A DNA stretch of 64,000 nt, from contig JAWLHA010000007.1 in NCBI GenBank assembly GCA_041690535.1, positions 37,888-101,887 on the forward strand, given 5' to 3'. The stretch comes from JAWLHA01 sp041690535 (GTDB taxonomy: Bacteria; Pseudomonadota; Gammaproteobacteria; Thiohalomonadales; Thiohalomonadaceae). Positions within the stretch are counted from its first letter, which is position 1, and every line of letters begins with the position of its first letter. Shown piece after piece: positions 20,404 through 30,300 of the stretch. A model generated the notes under the pieces. That model saw only the letters and a program-made list of their open reading frames with translations. It was not told the DNA's origin and made no database searches. A program made the translations under genes and the position numbers.

Positions 20404-22242
20404 TCATCCTTCATCCACATGGAAGGCATCATAGATACGCTGGGCTAACTCTCTGCTGATCCCCTGCACCATGGCAAGGTCTTCTACTCCTGCGCGAGCC
20501 ACTTCCTGCAGCCCGCCAAACTGGCGCAACAGCTGCTGGCGTCGCTTCGGTCCAAGCCCCGGGATCCCCTCCAGAGGCGAATGTTTCCGCGCCTTGGCTC
20601 TGCGCTGGCGGTGGCCCGTGATAGCAAAACGGTGGGCTTCATCGCGCACCTGCTGTATCAGGTGCAATGCGGGCGAGTCAGGGGGCAGTATAATGGCGGG
20701 TCCCCCCCCCGGCAAGACAAGCTGCTCGAGCCCGGGCTTACGGGTGGGCCCCTTGGCGACACCGATGATGCAGACCCCTGAGACTTGCAGCTCGTCAAAC
20801 ACCTGCTGAGCCTGTGCGAGCTGGCCACTGCCGCCGTCAATGATCAGCAGGTCCGGGTACTTACCCTCTCCCTCTTTCAGGCGACGAAAGCGCCGATGCA
20901 GTGCCTGTTGCATGGCGGCATAGTCGTCACCCGGCGTGATCCCTTCGATGTTGAAACGGCGATAGTCCGACTTCACCGCGCCGCCTTCGTCGAATACCAC
21001 GCAGGAGGCGACTGTCGCCTCACCCATGGTGTGACTGATATCAAAGCACTCGATGCGCTGCGGCAGGGCATCGAGGTCCAGCGCCTCCTGCAAGGCTTCG
21101 AAACGGCTCGCCATGCTCGCCTTGCTTGCCAGGTGGGTGGTCAGAGCGAGCTCTGCATTGGTCTCGGCCAACTGGAGCCAACGCGCCCGTTCGCCCCGCA
21201 GCCTGGAGCTGATGGTCACTTTACGCCCGGCCTGTTCGGAGAGAACCTCTTCGATGAGGCCGCAATCCTCGGGTTCCACGTTCACGAGGATCTCCGGTGG
21301 AAGCACGCGATCGCCCTCCCCCTGCACCACCCGCAGGTAGTACTGGCTGAGGAAGGCCGAGAGGATCTCCGAAACGTCGGATGCGGCACTGCTGCGTGGA
21401 AAGAAGACCTTATTGCCGAGGTTACGCCCGCCACGAATGAAAAAGACCTGGACGCAACCCGTACCGTGGCGCTCTACCGTTGCTACCACGTCGAGGTCGC
21501 CGGACTCGCCGCTGACATACTGGCGTTCCTGCACGCGCCGAAGGCTGGCGATCTGGTCCCGATACCGGGCCGCCTCCTCGAACTCAAGGTGCTGCGCGGC
21601 AGCTTCCATGCGCTTCACGAGCGCCTCAGTCACCTCGGAGCTGCGCCCCTCGAGAAACATGATCGCATGCTCGACATCCTCCCGGTATTGTGTCGGCGTG
21701 ACCAGCCCCACGCAGGGGCCGGAACAGCGCCGGATCTGGTACTGGAGGCAGGCGCGGGTACGGTTCCGGTAGACAGTGTCTTCGCACTGGCGCACGGGAA
21801 AGAGTTTCTGCAGCAGGCTGAGACTCCCCCGAACAGCCGACGCGCTGGGATAAGGGCCGAAGTAACGCCCCGGTTTGTTGCGCTTGCCCCGATGAAAGCC
21901 GAGGCGAGGAAATTCGTCTGCCGAGAGATAGATGTATGGATAGCTCTTGTCGTCCCGCAGAAGGATGTTGTAGCGGGGCCGGTGCGCTTTGATCAGGTTG
22001 TTCTCTAGGAGAAGCGCCTCCTTCTCGGTGTGGGTGACAGCCACCTCGATGCGACGCACCTGGGCCACCATCGCGCGGGTTTTCGGGCTATTGTCCTGAC
22101 GCTGGAAGTAGCTGGAAACCCGCCGCTTGAGATTGCGCGCCTTTCCCACATAGATGATCTGCCCGCCCCCATCGACCATGCGGTAGACCCCCGGCCGCGT
22201 GGTCAGGGCCTTCAGAAACTCTCTAATGTCGAAGTCGGTCAC
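20404..22242 (-). CDS. uvrC: UvrABC excinuclease subunit C
   Basis: 612 aa. The GIY-YIG nuclease domain is at residues 14-50 (PGVYRM...IIYVGKARNLKRR). The UvrB-binding helix pair is near 200 (LEFEEAARYRDQIASLR), then the RNase H-like nuclease domain (ECFDISH, DGGSGQL) and C-terminal helix-hairpin-helix motifs (IPGLGPKRRQQLL). It makes both incisions in nucleotide excision repair. Part of the uvrY-uvrC-pgsA block. Confidence 0.97.
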   Translation of the reverse strand: MTDFDIREFLKALTTRPGVYRMVDGGGQIIYVGKARNLKRRVSSYFQRQDNSPKTRAMVAQVRRIEVAVTHTEKEALLLENNLIKAHRPRYNILLRDDKSYPYIYLSADEFPRLGFHRGKRNKPGRYFGPYPSASAVRGSLSLLQKLFPVRQCEDTVYRNRTRACLQYQIRRCSGPCVGLVTPTQYREDVEHAIMFLEGRSSEVTEALVKRMEAAAQHLEFEEAARYRDQIASLRRVQERQYVSGESGDLDVVATVERHGTGCVQVFFIRGGRNLGNKVFFPRSSAASDVSEILSAFLSQYYLRVVQGEGDRVLPPEILVNVEPEDCGLIEEVLSEQAGRKVTISSRLRGERARWLQLAETNAELALTTHLASKASMASRFEALQEALDLDALPQRIECFDISHTMGEATVASCVVFDEGGAVKSDYRRFNIEGITPGDDYAAMQQALHRRFRRLKEGEGKYPDLLIIDGGSGQLAQAQQVFDELQVSGVCIIGVAKGPTRKPGLEQLVLPGGGPAIILPPDSPALHLIQQVRDEAHRFAITGHRQRRAKARKHSPLEGIPGLGPKRRQQLLRQFGGLQEVARAGVEDLAMVQGISRELAQRIYDAFHVDEG

Positions 22243-22452
22243 GGTCTCCTCATTGAACGCTCAAATTCTGCGGCGGTCACAAACCTTTTGAAAGGTGCCC
22301 TGGACTGTCGGTTCAGTGGGGCCGGCATGCGAGCAGCCCACGTCCGTTTCGCGAACAGCGGGCGGGCGTACAGGGATATAGTAGATATCTGGTTGGTTAC
22401 CACGCCCCCAATGCCCGGCTAAACGGCAGTGGAGGAGTAAGGTGGGGCAGGC

Positions 22453-23094
22453 TTACTTCACGCCGTCAAGCATACCGTGGCGCATCGCCAGGCGGGTCAG
22501 TTCCGCATCGTTGCGTACGCCCAGCTTGTCGAACAGGCGGTAGCGGTAGGTACTCACCGTTTTGGGGCTGAGGCAGAGTTTTTCGGAGATATCCTGAATC
22601 TTGTTGCCCTGAACCAGCATGAACATCACCTGGAGCTCCCGCTGCGACAGCCGCTCAAAGGCCGATGCCTCGTTGCCCGGAAGCAGTGACAGCGCCAGCT
22701 CCTGTGCGATCTCGGGGCTGATATAACGACGCCCCATGTGCACGTCCATGACCGCCTTCACCATTTCGTCCACACTCGCACCCTTGGAGAGATACCCCAT
22801 GGCCCCGGCCTGAAGGAGGCGGCTCGGGAAGGGGTCGTCTGTGTGGACCGTGACAATGATTACGGGCAATCCGGGGTGGAGCTGTGCCAGTCTGCGCGTG
22901 GCCTCCAGCCCCCCGATCCCCGGCATGCTGACGTCCATGAGCACCACGTCGGGAGCCTGGGCGCGCACCTGTTCGATGGCGGCTTCGCCGCTATCGGCCT
23001 CGGCACACACCGTAATCCCGGGAACATCCTGCAGCAGTCGCTTGATCCCGGTCCGGACAAGCTCATGGTCGTCGACCAAAAGCACTTTGATCAT
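22453..23094 (-). CDS. uvrY: UvrY/GacA-type response regulator
   Basis: 213 aa from the ATG at 23094 (MIKVLLVDDHELVRTG), which follows GGGGGAG; an upstream extension is less likely. Receiver phospho-Asp in DVVLMDVSMPG, conserved K in YLSKGAS, C-terminal LuxR-type helix-turn-helix (LSQRELQVMFMLVQGNKIQD, then LCLSPKTVSTYRYRLFDKL). It is the partner of BarA/GacS in carbon storage control in other gammaproteobacteria; no kinase is adjacent here. Confidence 0.93.
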   Translation of the reverse strand: MIKVLLVDDHELVRTGIKRLLQDVPGITVCAEADSGEAAIEQVRAQAPDVVLMDVSMPGIGGLEATRRLAQLHPGLPVIIVTVHTDDPFPSRLLQAGAMGYLSKGASVDEMVKAVMDVHMGRRYISPEIAQELALSLLPGNEASAFERLSQRELQVMFMLVQGNKIQDISEKLCLSPKTVSTYRYRLFDKLGVRNDAELTRLAMRHGMLDGVK

Positions 23095-23187
23095 AGCGCT
23101 CCCCCACGCCCTCTCTTGGACGCCAAACATACAGGAATTTGCGCCCAAGTTGTACCCGTCGTGCCTGTCTGATGCGAGAGGGTAATG

Positions 23188-24714
23188 CTACACACCCTGG
23201 GGGTTCGGATTTTCCACTATGGGGACCACGGGGTCCGGGAGCGGCCTCTTGGGTAGGGCAGGTTCCGTCCCCGCCGGGTTGGTGTAGCGGTCGTTCAGGA
23301 TCTGAACAAACCGATCGGTGTCGGCGATGACGCGCCCCAGGCGTTTTTTCGCCCTCCGGCCCCAACCGGCCGGCTGCGTGCTGAACAGACTTCTCCAAGG
23401 CCGTGTGCTTTTCCGGAATGCATGGACCAGCCCCGCCCTCTCCTGTGGCGACTCCGCTTTCCCAGCGAGCCAGCGGATCACCCGGCGCGCCGCGAATCCA
23501 CGCAACTGATAGTGCACATAGCCCCCTACCACCATCAGAAATGCAACCGCCGCGAGGGTCGCGTTCACATCCGCAGTCAGCGCTTCGAGCCGGGATAAAA
23601 CGCCGCCCTCCCAGTATCCCGCGCTTCGGCTGGTGTAGATGCCTAGTCCCGCCACCATGCCGAGGACGATGCCGTCGAGCAGAAGTGTGCTTCGCCGCCA
23701 ACGAGTGAGGCCCTCAGACAACAGGGGCACGAGACGTTCTTCGAAGCCGCGTGCCATCTTTTCGAGGGCGCCGACGATCCGGTAGGCCCGCTCGACTTTC
23801 ACCTCGTTGATGCGGCCGTGAATCTCACCCAAGTCCTGGTCCCGCTTCTGCTCGAAACGCCGACGCAGGCTGTCGTCCTCTATGGGGACGGCCGCATCGG
23901 GGTTGTAAATGGTGTAAAACCGACCTGCAGTGAGCCCCTTCTGCGCCAAAGCCCTTTGCCAGGCGCCGAACACCTCTTCCGGGTTGTCCTCCCGTGCGGC
24001 GGTGTCGATCTGGTTCAGTATGTAGAGGAACTTGCTTGAGTCAGGACGTACAATCGCCTTTTCCACCAGGTGTTCCAGAGTGTCGTGCATCGCCCCCGGT
24101 TCGGGGTGGCGCGCATCGAAGAACACCAGCACGAGATCGGAAAGGTTGACGATATGCTCGGTAATTCGCAATGTGGAGGTGCGTTGTGCGTCCGCATCAA
24201 AACCGGGCGAATCGATGAGAATCTTCCCCGCAAGCTGCTCGCTCGGGCAGGTCTTGAGCTGCAGATAGGCGTCGATGCGTCGCCCCTCTCCCTGCGCGAC
24301 CTTCTCGATCTCCTCGCTGATCTGATAGAACGGGAAGCGGGGATCTCCATCAAGCGCGAGCCCGGGAAGCACATGGGTGTCATCCTCCCGCGACTGGCAA
24401 ATGACCGTGAACTTGTCGTCCACCGCCTGGTTGCCCGAGGTCTGAAGCGGATACTGCAGGTAGTGGTTGATAAAGGTCGACTTGCCCGAGGAGTATGTCC
24501 CGAGCACCGAGATGAGTGGCCACCAGGGAATCATGGTGGCATACGACTCCTCGGGAGTGAGTAGACCCAGTTTGCGGGCCACCCGATCAATCTCCCGGAA
24601 ACCCTTGACCGCGGAAAGCAGAACCGGATTCTCATGTTGGAGATGGGACTCAAGGTTCTGCAGTCTCTTTTCGATGATGGAGGGGGCGGACTGGAACATA
24701 TGCATAATCCTCAT
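23188..24714 (-). CDS. Dynamin-family GTPase with C-terminal membrane hairpin
   Basis: 508 aa. G1 P-loop GTYSSGKST at 72-80, G3 DSPGFD, G4 NQID, spaced as in dynamin/EHD-like proteins. Two hydrophobic helices follow at about 345-365 (LLDGIVLGMVAGLGIY) and 385-405 (LAAVAFLMVVGGYVHY), then a basic tail. A role in membrane shaping or quality control can be inferred; none is known here. The ATG overlaps the stop of the upstream gene (ATGA), so the two are coupled. Confidence 0.75.
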   Translation of the reverse strand: MRIMHMFQSAPSIIEKRLQNLESHLQHENPVLLSAVKGFREIDRVARKLGLLTPEESYATMIPWWPLISVLGTYSSGKSTFINHYLQYPLQTSGNQAVDDKFTVICQSREDDTHVLPGLALDGDPRFPFYQISEEIEKVAQGEGRRIDAYLQLKTCPSEQLAGKILIDSPGFDADAQRTSTLRITEHIVNLSDLVLVFFDARHPEPGAMHDTLEHLVEKAIVRPDSSKFLYILNQIDTAAREDNPEEVFGAWQRALAQKGLTAGRFYTIYNPDAAVPIEDDSLRRRFEQKRDQDLGEIHGRINEVKVERAYRIVGALEKMARGFEERLVPLLSEGLTRWRRSTLLLDGIVLGMVAGLGIYTSRSAGYWEGGVLSRLEALTADVNATLAAVAFLMVVGGYVHYQLRGFAARRVIRWLAGKAESPQERAGLVHAFRKSTRPWRSLFSTQPAGWGRRAKKRLGRVIADTDRFVQILNDRYTNPAGTEPALPKRPLPDPVVPIVENPNPQGV

Positions 24715-25373
24715 TGGCTCAGCGGCATGCCGGAGCCGTTTCCGGCCGGTGCGTTCGTTCTTCCGGAGGACCTCACCAGCTCCTCCACCAGCGCCAGAAG
24801 CTCAAAAGCGCTTTGCGCATCGCCCTCGGAATCGAACCCGAGCGCCGCCAGCAGGTAGCTGTAGGCGGCGCGTTCCACGTCCCCCGTATAGAGCTGGCTG
24901 TCAGCCTGGGCGAGCCAATACCGGGGCCCTTGAACGGCATCTTCACCATCCCCTACCCCGGTTCTCTCACCACCGTTGGCAGTGAGGGGTTCGGCGCCCA
25001 TCTCCTCAACCTTTGGCACCCCATCCCCCAGGGCGATGTCGGCTCCGAGAGCCTCTGGGACCGTCCGCCACGAGCCGCTCCCGGGCCCGTCGGTGACGAC
25101 CACATCTTCCGTGGCATCGGAACTCGGCTGGGGAGACATCTGCGTTGGCGCCGGTGAAGGGAGAGTCACAGGACCGGCTACAGGAGCAACGCCCTGTGCG
25201 GCAGTTGCGGCCGATACGGTCGGAAGGGAGGGCTGCGTTTCAACTGCCGGTGGATTCTCGGCTACATAGGTGCCCGCCAACTCAATCAAGGGCACCCTGT
25301 TGATGAACAGGGCAATGCCGATCAAGGCCAATAGAAACACGAAAGGGTGTAGCACCCATTGCAATATCCTCAT
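24711..25373 (-). CDS. Hypothetical membrane-anchored protein, ~220 aa
   Basis: Starts MRILQWVLHPFVFLL (an alternative start is two codons earlier). One N-terminal transmembrane helix (FLLALIGIALFINRVPLI) is followed by a long Pro/Ala/Ser/Thr-rich disordered linker and a C-terminal helical domain (YWLAQADSQLYTGDVERAAY, FELLALVEELVRS) that resembles a single TPR-like pair. Coupled to the dynamin-like GTPase. Confidence 0.65.
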   Translation of the reverse strand: MRILQWVLHPFVFLLALIGIALFINRVPLIELAGTYVAENPPAVETQPSLPTVSAATAAQGVAPVAGPVTLPSPAPTQMSPQPSSDATEDVVVTDGPGSGSWRTVPEALGADIALGDGVPKVEEMGAEPLTANGGERTGVGDGEDAVQGPRYWLAQADSQLYTGDVERAAYSYLLAALGFDSEGDAQSAFELLALVEELVRSSGRTNAPAGNGSGMPLSQ

Positions 25374-25385
25374 GGGCACTCACTC

Positions 25386-26018
25386 CTAGGCCAGTTCCGG
25401 GTAGAGGGCCTTGCCGAAGGCGGCAAATTCACCGGCGGCCTTGCTGCGGGGCGAGAGTTCGAACACCCCCATGCCCTCGCTAAAGGACCGTCGGTAGGCG
25501 GTACGCTGACAGAGGCGTTCCCGCATGACCTCAACACCTGCGAGTTCTGAAAGCGCCTCTTCCGCTTCGTCCGACTCACGGATGGCTTGATGGGTATCGG
25601 CCCTGTTGACGAAAAGGCGAACCTCGGGGCCCGACCCTTCGGAGACCTTCACGATCATCTGCAGGAAGCGTTGCGTCGACCAAATGTCCGCCTGACTCGG
25701 TGGAACCGGAATCAGGACGCGATCGGCCAGGGCGATTGCATTGCACATCGCCACCATGTCGGCAGTGCCGACATCGATGACGTACTCTCCCCTTTTCTTG
25801 TCCACCGAAGCCAACAGCTCGGGACCACCAGCCTGGACCTTGAACTGTGGGCCATACCCCTCTTCCGTCCTTACCTCCGCAGTGTCCGCAAGGGTGCGCT
25901 GCGGATCGAGGTCGAGGACATTCAACGGCTGATCATGTCGCGCCAGCCAGACCGCCAAGTTGAAGGCCACAGTGCTTTTCCCGCAACCGCCCTTCAGATT
26001 GCCGACCACAGTAATCAT
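25386..26018 (-). CDS. ParA-like ATPase
   Basis: 210 aa. Deviant Walker A KGGCGKST at residues 9-16, Walker A' VLDLDPQRTL, Walker B YVIDVGTADM. It has no N-terminal DNA-binding helix, so it belongs to the short ParA/MinD-like group that positions cargo on nucleoid or membrane. No parB is nearby. The C-terminal region has YRRSFSEGMGVFE, common in this group. It is flanked by membrane proteins, so positioning of the RND or dynamin-like system is a possible job. Confidence 0.82.
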   Translation of the reverse strand: MITVVGNLKGGCGKSTVAFNLAVWLARHDQPLNVLDLDPQRTLADTAEVRTEEGYGPQFKVQAGGPELLASVDKKRGEYVIDVGTADMVAMCNAIALADRVLIPVPPSQADIWSTQRFLQMIVKVSEGSGPEVRLFVNRADTHQAIRESDEAEEALSELAGVEVMRERLCQRTAYRRSFSEGMGVFELSPRSKAAGEFAAFGKALYPELA

Positions 26019-26039
26019 ACTTCCCCCTTTTATTGTTAT

Positions 26040-26804
26040 TCACTGCAACAAACCTGAACGATTGGGTATCGCAGGTCTCAGTGCTTCGACCTTCCGGTAG
26101 CCCGAGGGGATCTGAAACAGCTCCTCCGGCTGCTTTCCCGCGCGAATGTCTCTCAGTTCTCTCACATAGGCACCCGGCAACTCCTGCCGGGTGGCCACAT
26201 GCAACTCCGGGTCGTACCACTCATGGCCGCGAGCCAGGCGGCCCGCCGCTGTCCGGGAGCTCGACTCCCACTTCTCCAGTTGGCGACCGTCCCGCTGTTC
26301 GATTCCGATAAAGCGACGTTCGAACGTCAACTCTCCATCCACGGTCTGCCTTAGCACGAACCTGTGATCCTTGTCGACCCAGACTTGCATGGTTCGCGTT
26401 GCATCCCGCTGGTGCGTGACGTGCCACTTCTCTGCTTCCCTGCCGCCCACTCGCTCGGTGCCAACACGCCGGCACGATGCTGTGGCAACCGTACTGCACG
26501 GTGATACGGGAGTGACCGCCATTGCTGCGAGTTCCGGTGGCAATGACGGCAGATGGTGAATCTCATAGGTTTTCTCCTTGGGAGAAATCAGCCAGCTGAT
26601 CCTCTCCTCAGGAACAATGATTTGCACCAGTTCGCGGCCATTCTTTTCAAACTCCGTACGCACACCAGTGGCCCCCACGTAGAGCCTGGCGGTGGCTTCC
26701 GGCTGCTGCGGTGCGGCCTGCACCATCTCCGCGGAAAACTCGGCAGCAAACCACCCTCCGTGTGAAACCGCACTGTGCAGGACCAGAAACAGGCCCCAAA
26801 CCAT
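26040..26804 (-). CDS. Exported protein, DUF4412/LolA-like fold
   Basis: About 254 aa from the ATG at 26804, which gives a signal peptide (MVWGLFLVLHSAVSHGGWFA); a GTG at 26843 is an alternative. The mature part begins AEFSAEMVQ with a strand pattern of lipoprotein-carrier-like proteins: LYVGATGVRTEFEK, IIVPEERISWLISPKEKTYE, AEKWHVTH, MQVWVDKDHRFVLRQ. Two cysteines (SPCSTV, ASCRRV) may form a disulfide. Probably periplasmic; ligand unknown. Confidence 0.65.
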   Translation of the reverse strand: MVWGLFLVLHSAVSHGGWFAAEFSAEMVQAAPQQPEATARLYVGATGVRTEFEKNGRELVQIIVPEERISWLISPKEKTYEIHHLPSLPPELAAMAVTPVSPCSTVATASCRRVGTERVGGREAEKWHVTHQRDATRTMQVWVDKDHRFVLRQTVDGELTFERRFIGIEQRDGRQLEKWESSSRTAAGRLARGHEWYDPELHVATRQELPGAYVRELRDIRAGKQPEELFQIPSGYRKVEALRPAIPNRSGLLQ

Positions 26805-26815
26805 GCGCACCTGGC

Positions 26816-27343
26816 TCACTCTGCCCTCCCCCTGCCGCGCCACTCCCTCGTTGGGACTTCGGCTTCACGCGAGTAAGCCGGAATCTGGCCGACCCCATGG
26901 GGTGCGAGGAGCAGACCCAGTGGGCTTGCCGGCAAGAAGGGGTATTCCGTCGAAGGCAGCGCCCCGGGCTCCCTCTCGGTCCGGCGTTTCCACTCCTTCG
27001 GTTGCCATTGGGATTCCACAGGAGGCGTCTGGCTGCACTGCGGCAGTCGCTCGGTATCGCGACCTTTACGGGCGCGACCGCTCTCAAATTGCATATCCCA
27101 GGGATTGTACCGGCCGAGGTAACCACTCCGTGGCTGCGGGGCCGATTGCTGGACCCCTGGCGGGCGATAGGCCCCCCAGGGGCGCTCGCTAACTTCGGTC
27201 GCCGACGCCGGTCCGAACATGCAGAGCGCGAAAAGAGATAAGCCCACCCGTCCGAGTCGCCTCGACACCACACAAAGAGTGAGGCTGGTAGCGGTTCGAC
27301 CGCTACCAGCTCTACTTACCGCTCTTTTCAAGCGCATGGACAT
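26816..27343 (-). CDS. Hypothetical exported protein, 175 aa
   Basis: A long basic N-terminus leads into a hydrophobic stretch (VGLSLFALCMFGPASA) that looks like a signal peptide. The mature part is rich in P, R, W and Y (RPWGAYRPPGVQQ, GYLGRYNPWDMQF). No family is recognised. Confidence 0.55.
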   Translation of the reverse strand: MSMRLKRAVSRAGSGRTATSLTLCVVSRRLGRVGLSLFALCMFGPASATEVSERPWGAYRPPGVQQSAPQPRSGYLGRYNPWDMQFESGRARKGRDTERLPQCSQTPPVESQWQPKEWKRRTEREPGALPSTEYPFLPASPLGLLLAPHGVGQIPAYSREAEVPTREWRGRGRAE

Positions 27344-27355
27344 GACCGCAAAACG

Positions 27356-30300
27356 CTATTCACCTGAGTCATTCGAGAGGCTCGTCTTGAGGCGGATGCC
27401 CCGGCGCCCGCCCTTCTTCACAGGCTTGGCTTCCTCGCCCTCCCCCGCGTCAGTATCGGTGGTCACGACGGTTTTTTCGGGTAACGCCTTCCTTTTCGCC
27501 GCACTGGAGCCCGATTGCTTGGACTTGGGTCCCGAAGGTTTCCGCTTACCGGTAGTTGCCTTTTTTGGGAACCCTTTCTTCTCGGGCTTGTTGGGTGCAT
27601 GCGCCTGTTTCCCCTCCCCAAGGGCCTCCTCCGCTTTCGCCTCTGCCCCGGCCCCGACTTGCAGCTCTTCCGCCGGTTGCGGGGAAGGGGACGCAGTGGC
27701 CACATGTGGGATGCCCGCAGGATCGGAGCCTATGGACTCGGTCGCCGGAGTGACTTCTGCGTCCTGAGAGGTTACCTGTGGTGCTGTCTCCTGTTCCTTG
27801 CCCAGGACCTGGTTCGAGACATCCGCCTGCGCAGGCGGCTGATCGCCTTGCTCCCCCTCATGTCCATCCAACCGAGAGGAGGTGCTCTCGATTGCAGCCG
27901 AATCGTCGGCCAAGGTCTCGCTCTCGGGGGCGGCCACACTCTCGGGCGCAGTCACCCCCTCGGGCACGGCCACACTCTCGGGCACGGCCACACTCTCGGG
28001 CGCGGCCACACTCTCGGGCGCGGCCACACTCTCGGGCGCGGCCACACTCTCGGGCGCGGCCACACTCTCGGGTGCGGCCACACTCTCGGGTGCGGCCACA
28101 CTCTCGGGTGCGGCCACACTCTCGGGTGCGGCCACACTCTCGGGTGCGGCCACACTCTCGGGCGCGGCCACACTGTCGGGTACGGTCCCAAGCCCGGGCG
28201 AGGGGTCCTCCGCTTTTTTCGACGGTTTTGTTTCCTGCGCCTCCCCAAAGGCCTCGGGATTGGTACGCCCACCCACAGCCGGCTTCACCGAGCTTGACTC
28301 AGATTTGCCGGCAGGGGCCGCGGGGGCCTCCCGCGTTACAGGCCTCACCTCGCGGCCCACTGTCGACTCCGGCGCCACCGGCCCGCCCGCGGCGGCCACT
28401 GCAGGCGTCCAGCCGTTTCCGGCACTGCTGCGGCCGAGCCCAAGCACACTGAGGAGCTTGCGCCCAACCCCTCCCAGCACCATCCAGGCCAACCGGGTGA
28501 GACCGACAACGAGAATCGCGGCGAAAGAAACCAGCTTGCCCATGCGAGTCGCCCACCCGAAGCCTTTGTCAGCTTTCTCCTTCTGCTGGGTCTCGCAATT
28601 GGTCACCGATTGCACACAGGCCTCCCCCTCGGCGCCGGCCGGGCAAAAGACGGCACGGGCACTGATGCAGCCGAGCGGAATCACCATCAGCGTCAGCAGT
28701 GTCGAGACCATCACCCCAAACAGCAGCGAGATGGCCATCCCCTGGAAAATGGGGTCGAAGAGAATGACGCTGGAGCCCGCCACCAGAGCCAGGGCGGTGA
28801 TCACGATCGGGCGCGTCCTGGTCTTGCAGGCGAGCACCACCGCATCGCGCACGTCCACCCCCTCACGCACCAGGTGCAGAGAGAAATCCACCAGCAAAAT
28901 GGAATTGCGAACAATGATGCCCGCCAACGCGATGAAGCCAATCATGGATGTCGCTGTGAATTCCGCATTCAGCAGCCAATGGCCGGGAATAATACCGATC
29001 AGTGTCAGCGGGATTGGAGCCATGATCACTGCGGGCACGACGAAATTGCCGAACTCCCAGACCACCAGGATGTAGATGAGGATAAGTGCCACAGCGAAAG
29101 CTGCGCCCATGTCGCGGAACGTCTCATAGGTCACCGTCCACTCACCCGTCCACTCGAAAGCGGAACGGCTGTCGTCGGCAGGCGCGCCGATGTAGTGGGG
29201 CTCGAGGGCGACACCGTCGGGTGTGGTGTAGTTCTTTAACAACTCCTCCACCGCCCACATGCCATAGATGGGCGCGGCATAGCGGCCTGCGGCTTCACCC
29301 ACCACGAATTCAACGGGCCGCAAATCCTTGTGGTAGATGACGGGATCCTGCGGCACGCGCGCAAACCGCCCCAGTTCCGCAAGGGGAATTGTGCCGCCAT
29401 CGGCCGCCGGAATCGGCAACTGCGACAAACGGGCCACTTGGGCGCGGATCTCCAACGGAACCTGGATGACGATGTAGGTGGGATCGAGTGAAGCGCCCCG
29501 CTTGATGTCGCCCAGGCGATAGCCACCCATCGCCATCGAGAGATTTCTGTTGATGGTCTCCACCGAGATGCCGCGGCGTACTGCCTTTTCGGTGTCCACC
29601 TCGAATCGCCAGATGTCATACGGCTCCTGCATGTAGTTGTCTACGTCGACGACTCCCTCCGCTTGTTCGAACGCTTCGGTAACCTGTGCTGCCACCGCAC
29701 GGCGAGTTGCTTCGTCGGGACCATGGATCTCCGCGACCATCGCCTGAAGTACCGGTGGGCCCGGCGGCATCTCGACGACGGTGATGCGCGCGCCGGCCTC
29801 CTTGGCCAGCGGCGTGAGCATCTCGCGAACGGCCACGGCAATCTCATGACTGCTGCGGTCGCGATCGCCTTTATCAAGCAACTGCACGTGAAGTTCTCCG
29901 CTCCACGGCTCGCTTCGCATGTAGTAGTGGCGGACCATGCCATTGAAGTCGAAAGGCGCAGCCGTCCCTGTGTAGGTCTGGATGGCCGTCACCTCGGGCA
30001 CTGTCTGCACTACCTGTGCCATGCGCGCGGTCAGATTCTGTGTCGCAGGGAGGGCCGTTCCCTCCGGCATGTCCACCATCACGCTGAACTCGGGCTTATT
30101 GTCCAGCGGCAGCATTTTCACCGTTACCGCCTTGGTGTAAAACAGCGAACAGGAGAGGAAGAACGCCACCACGATGAGTCCCAAGGTGGTATACCCCACC
30201 ATCTTGTTGCCGATGATGGGCAGCAGCAGTCTGCGGAAAAACCGCTCCAGACGTTCGTTGGCGTGATGCTCCCGCTCTTCCGCTTGCTTGAGGTAAGCCA

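Noticed and set aside
27925..28182. Regular 18-bp repeats that look like a CRISPR array
   Set aside because: There are no spacers; the repeats are contiguous, in frame and encode PESVAA within the RND permease gene.
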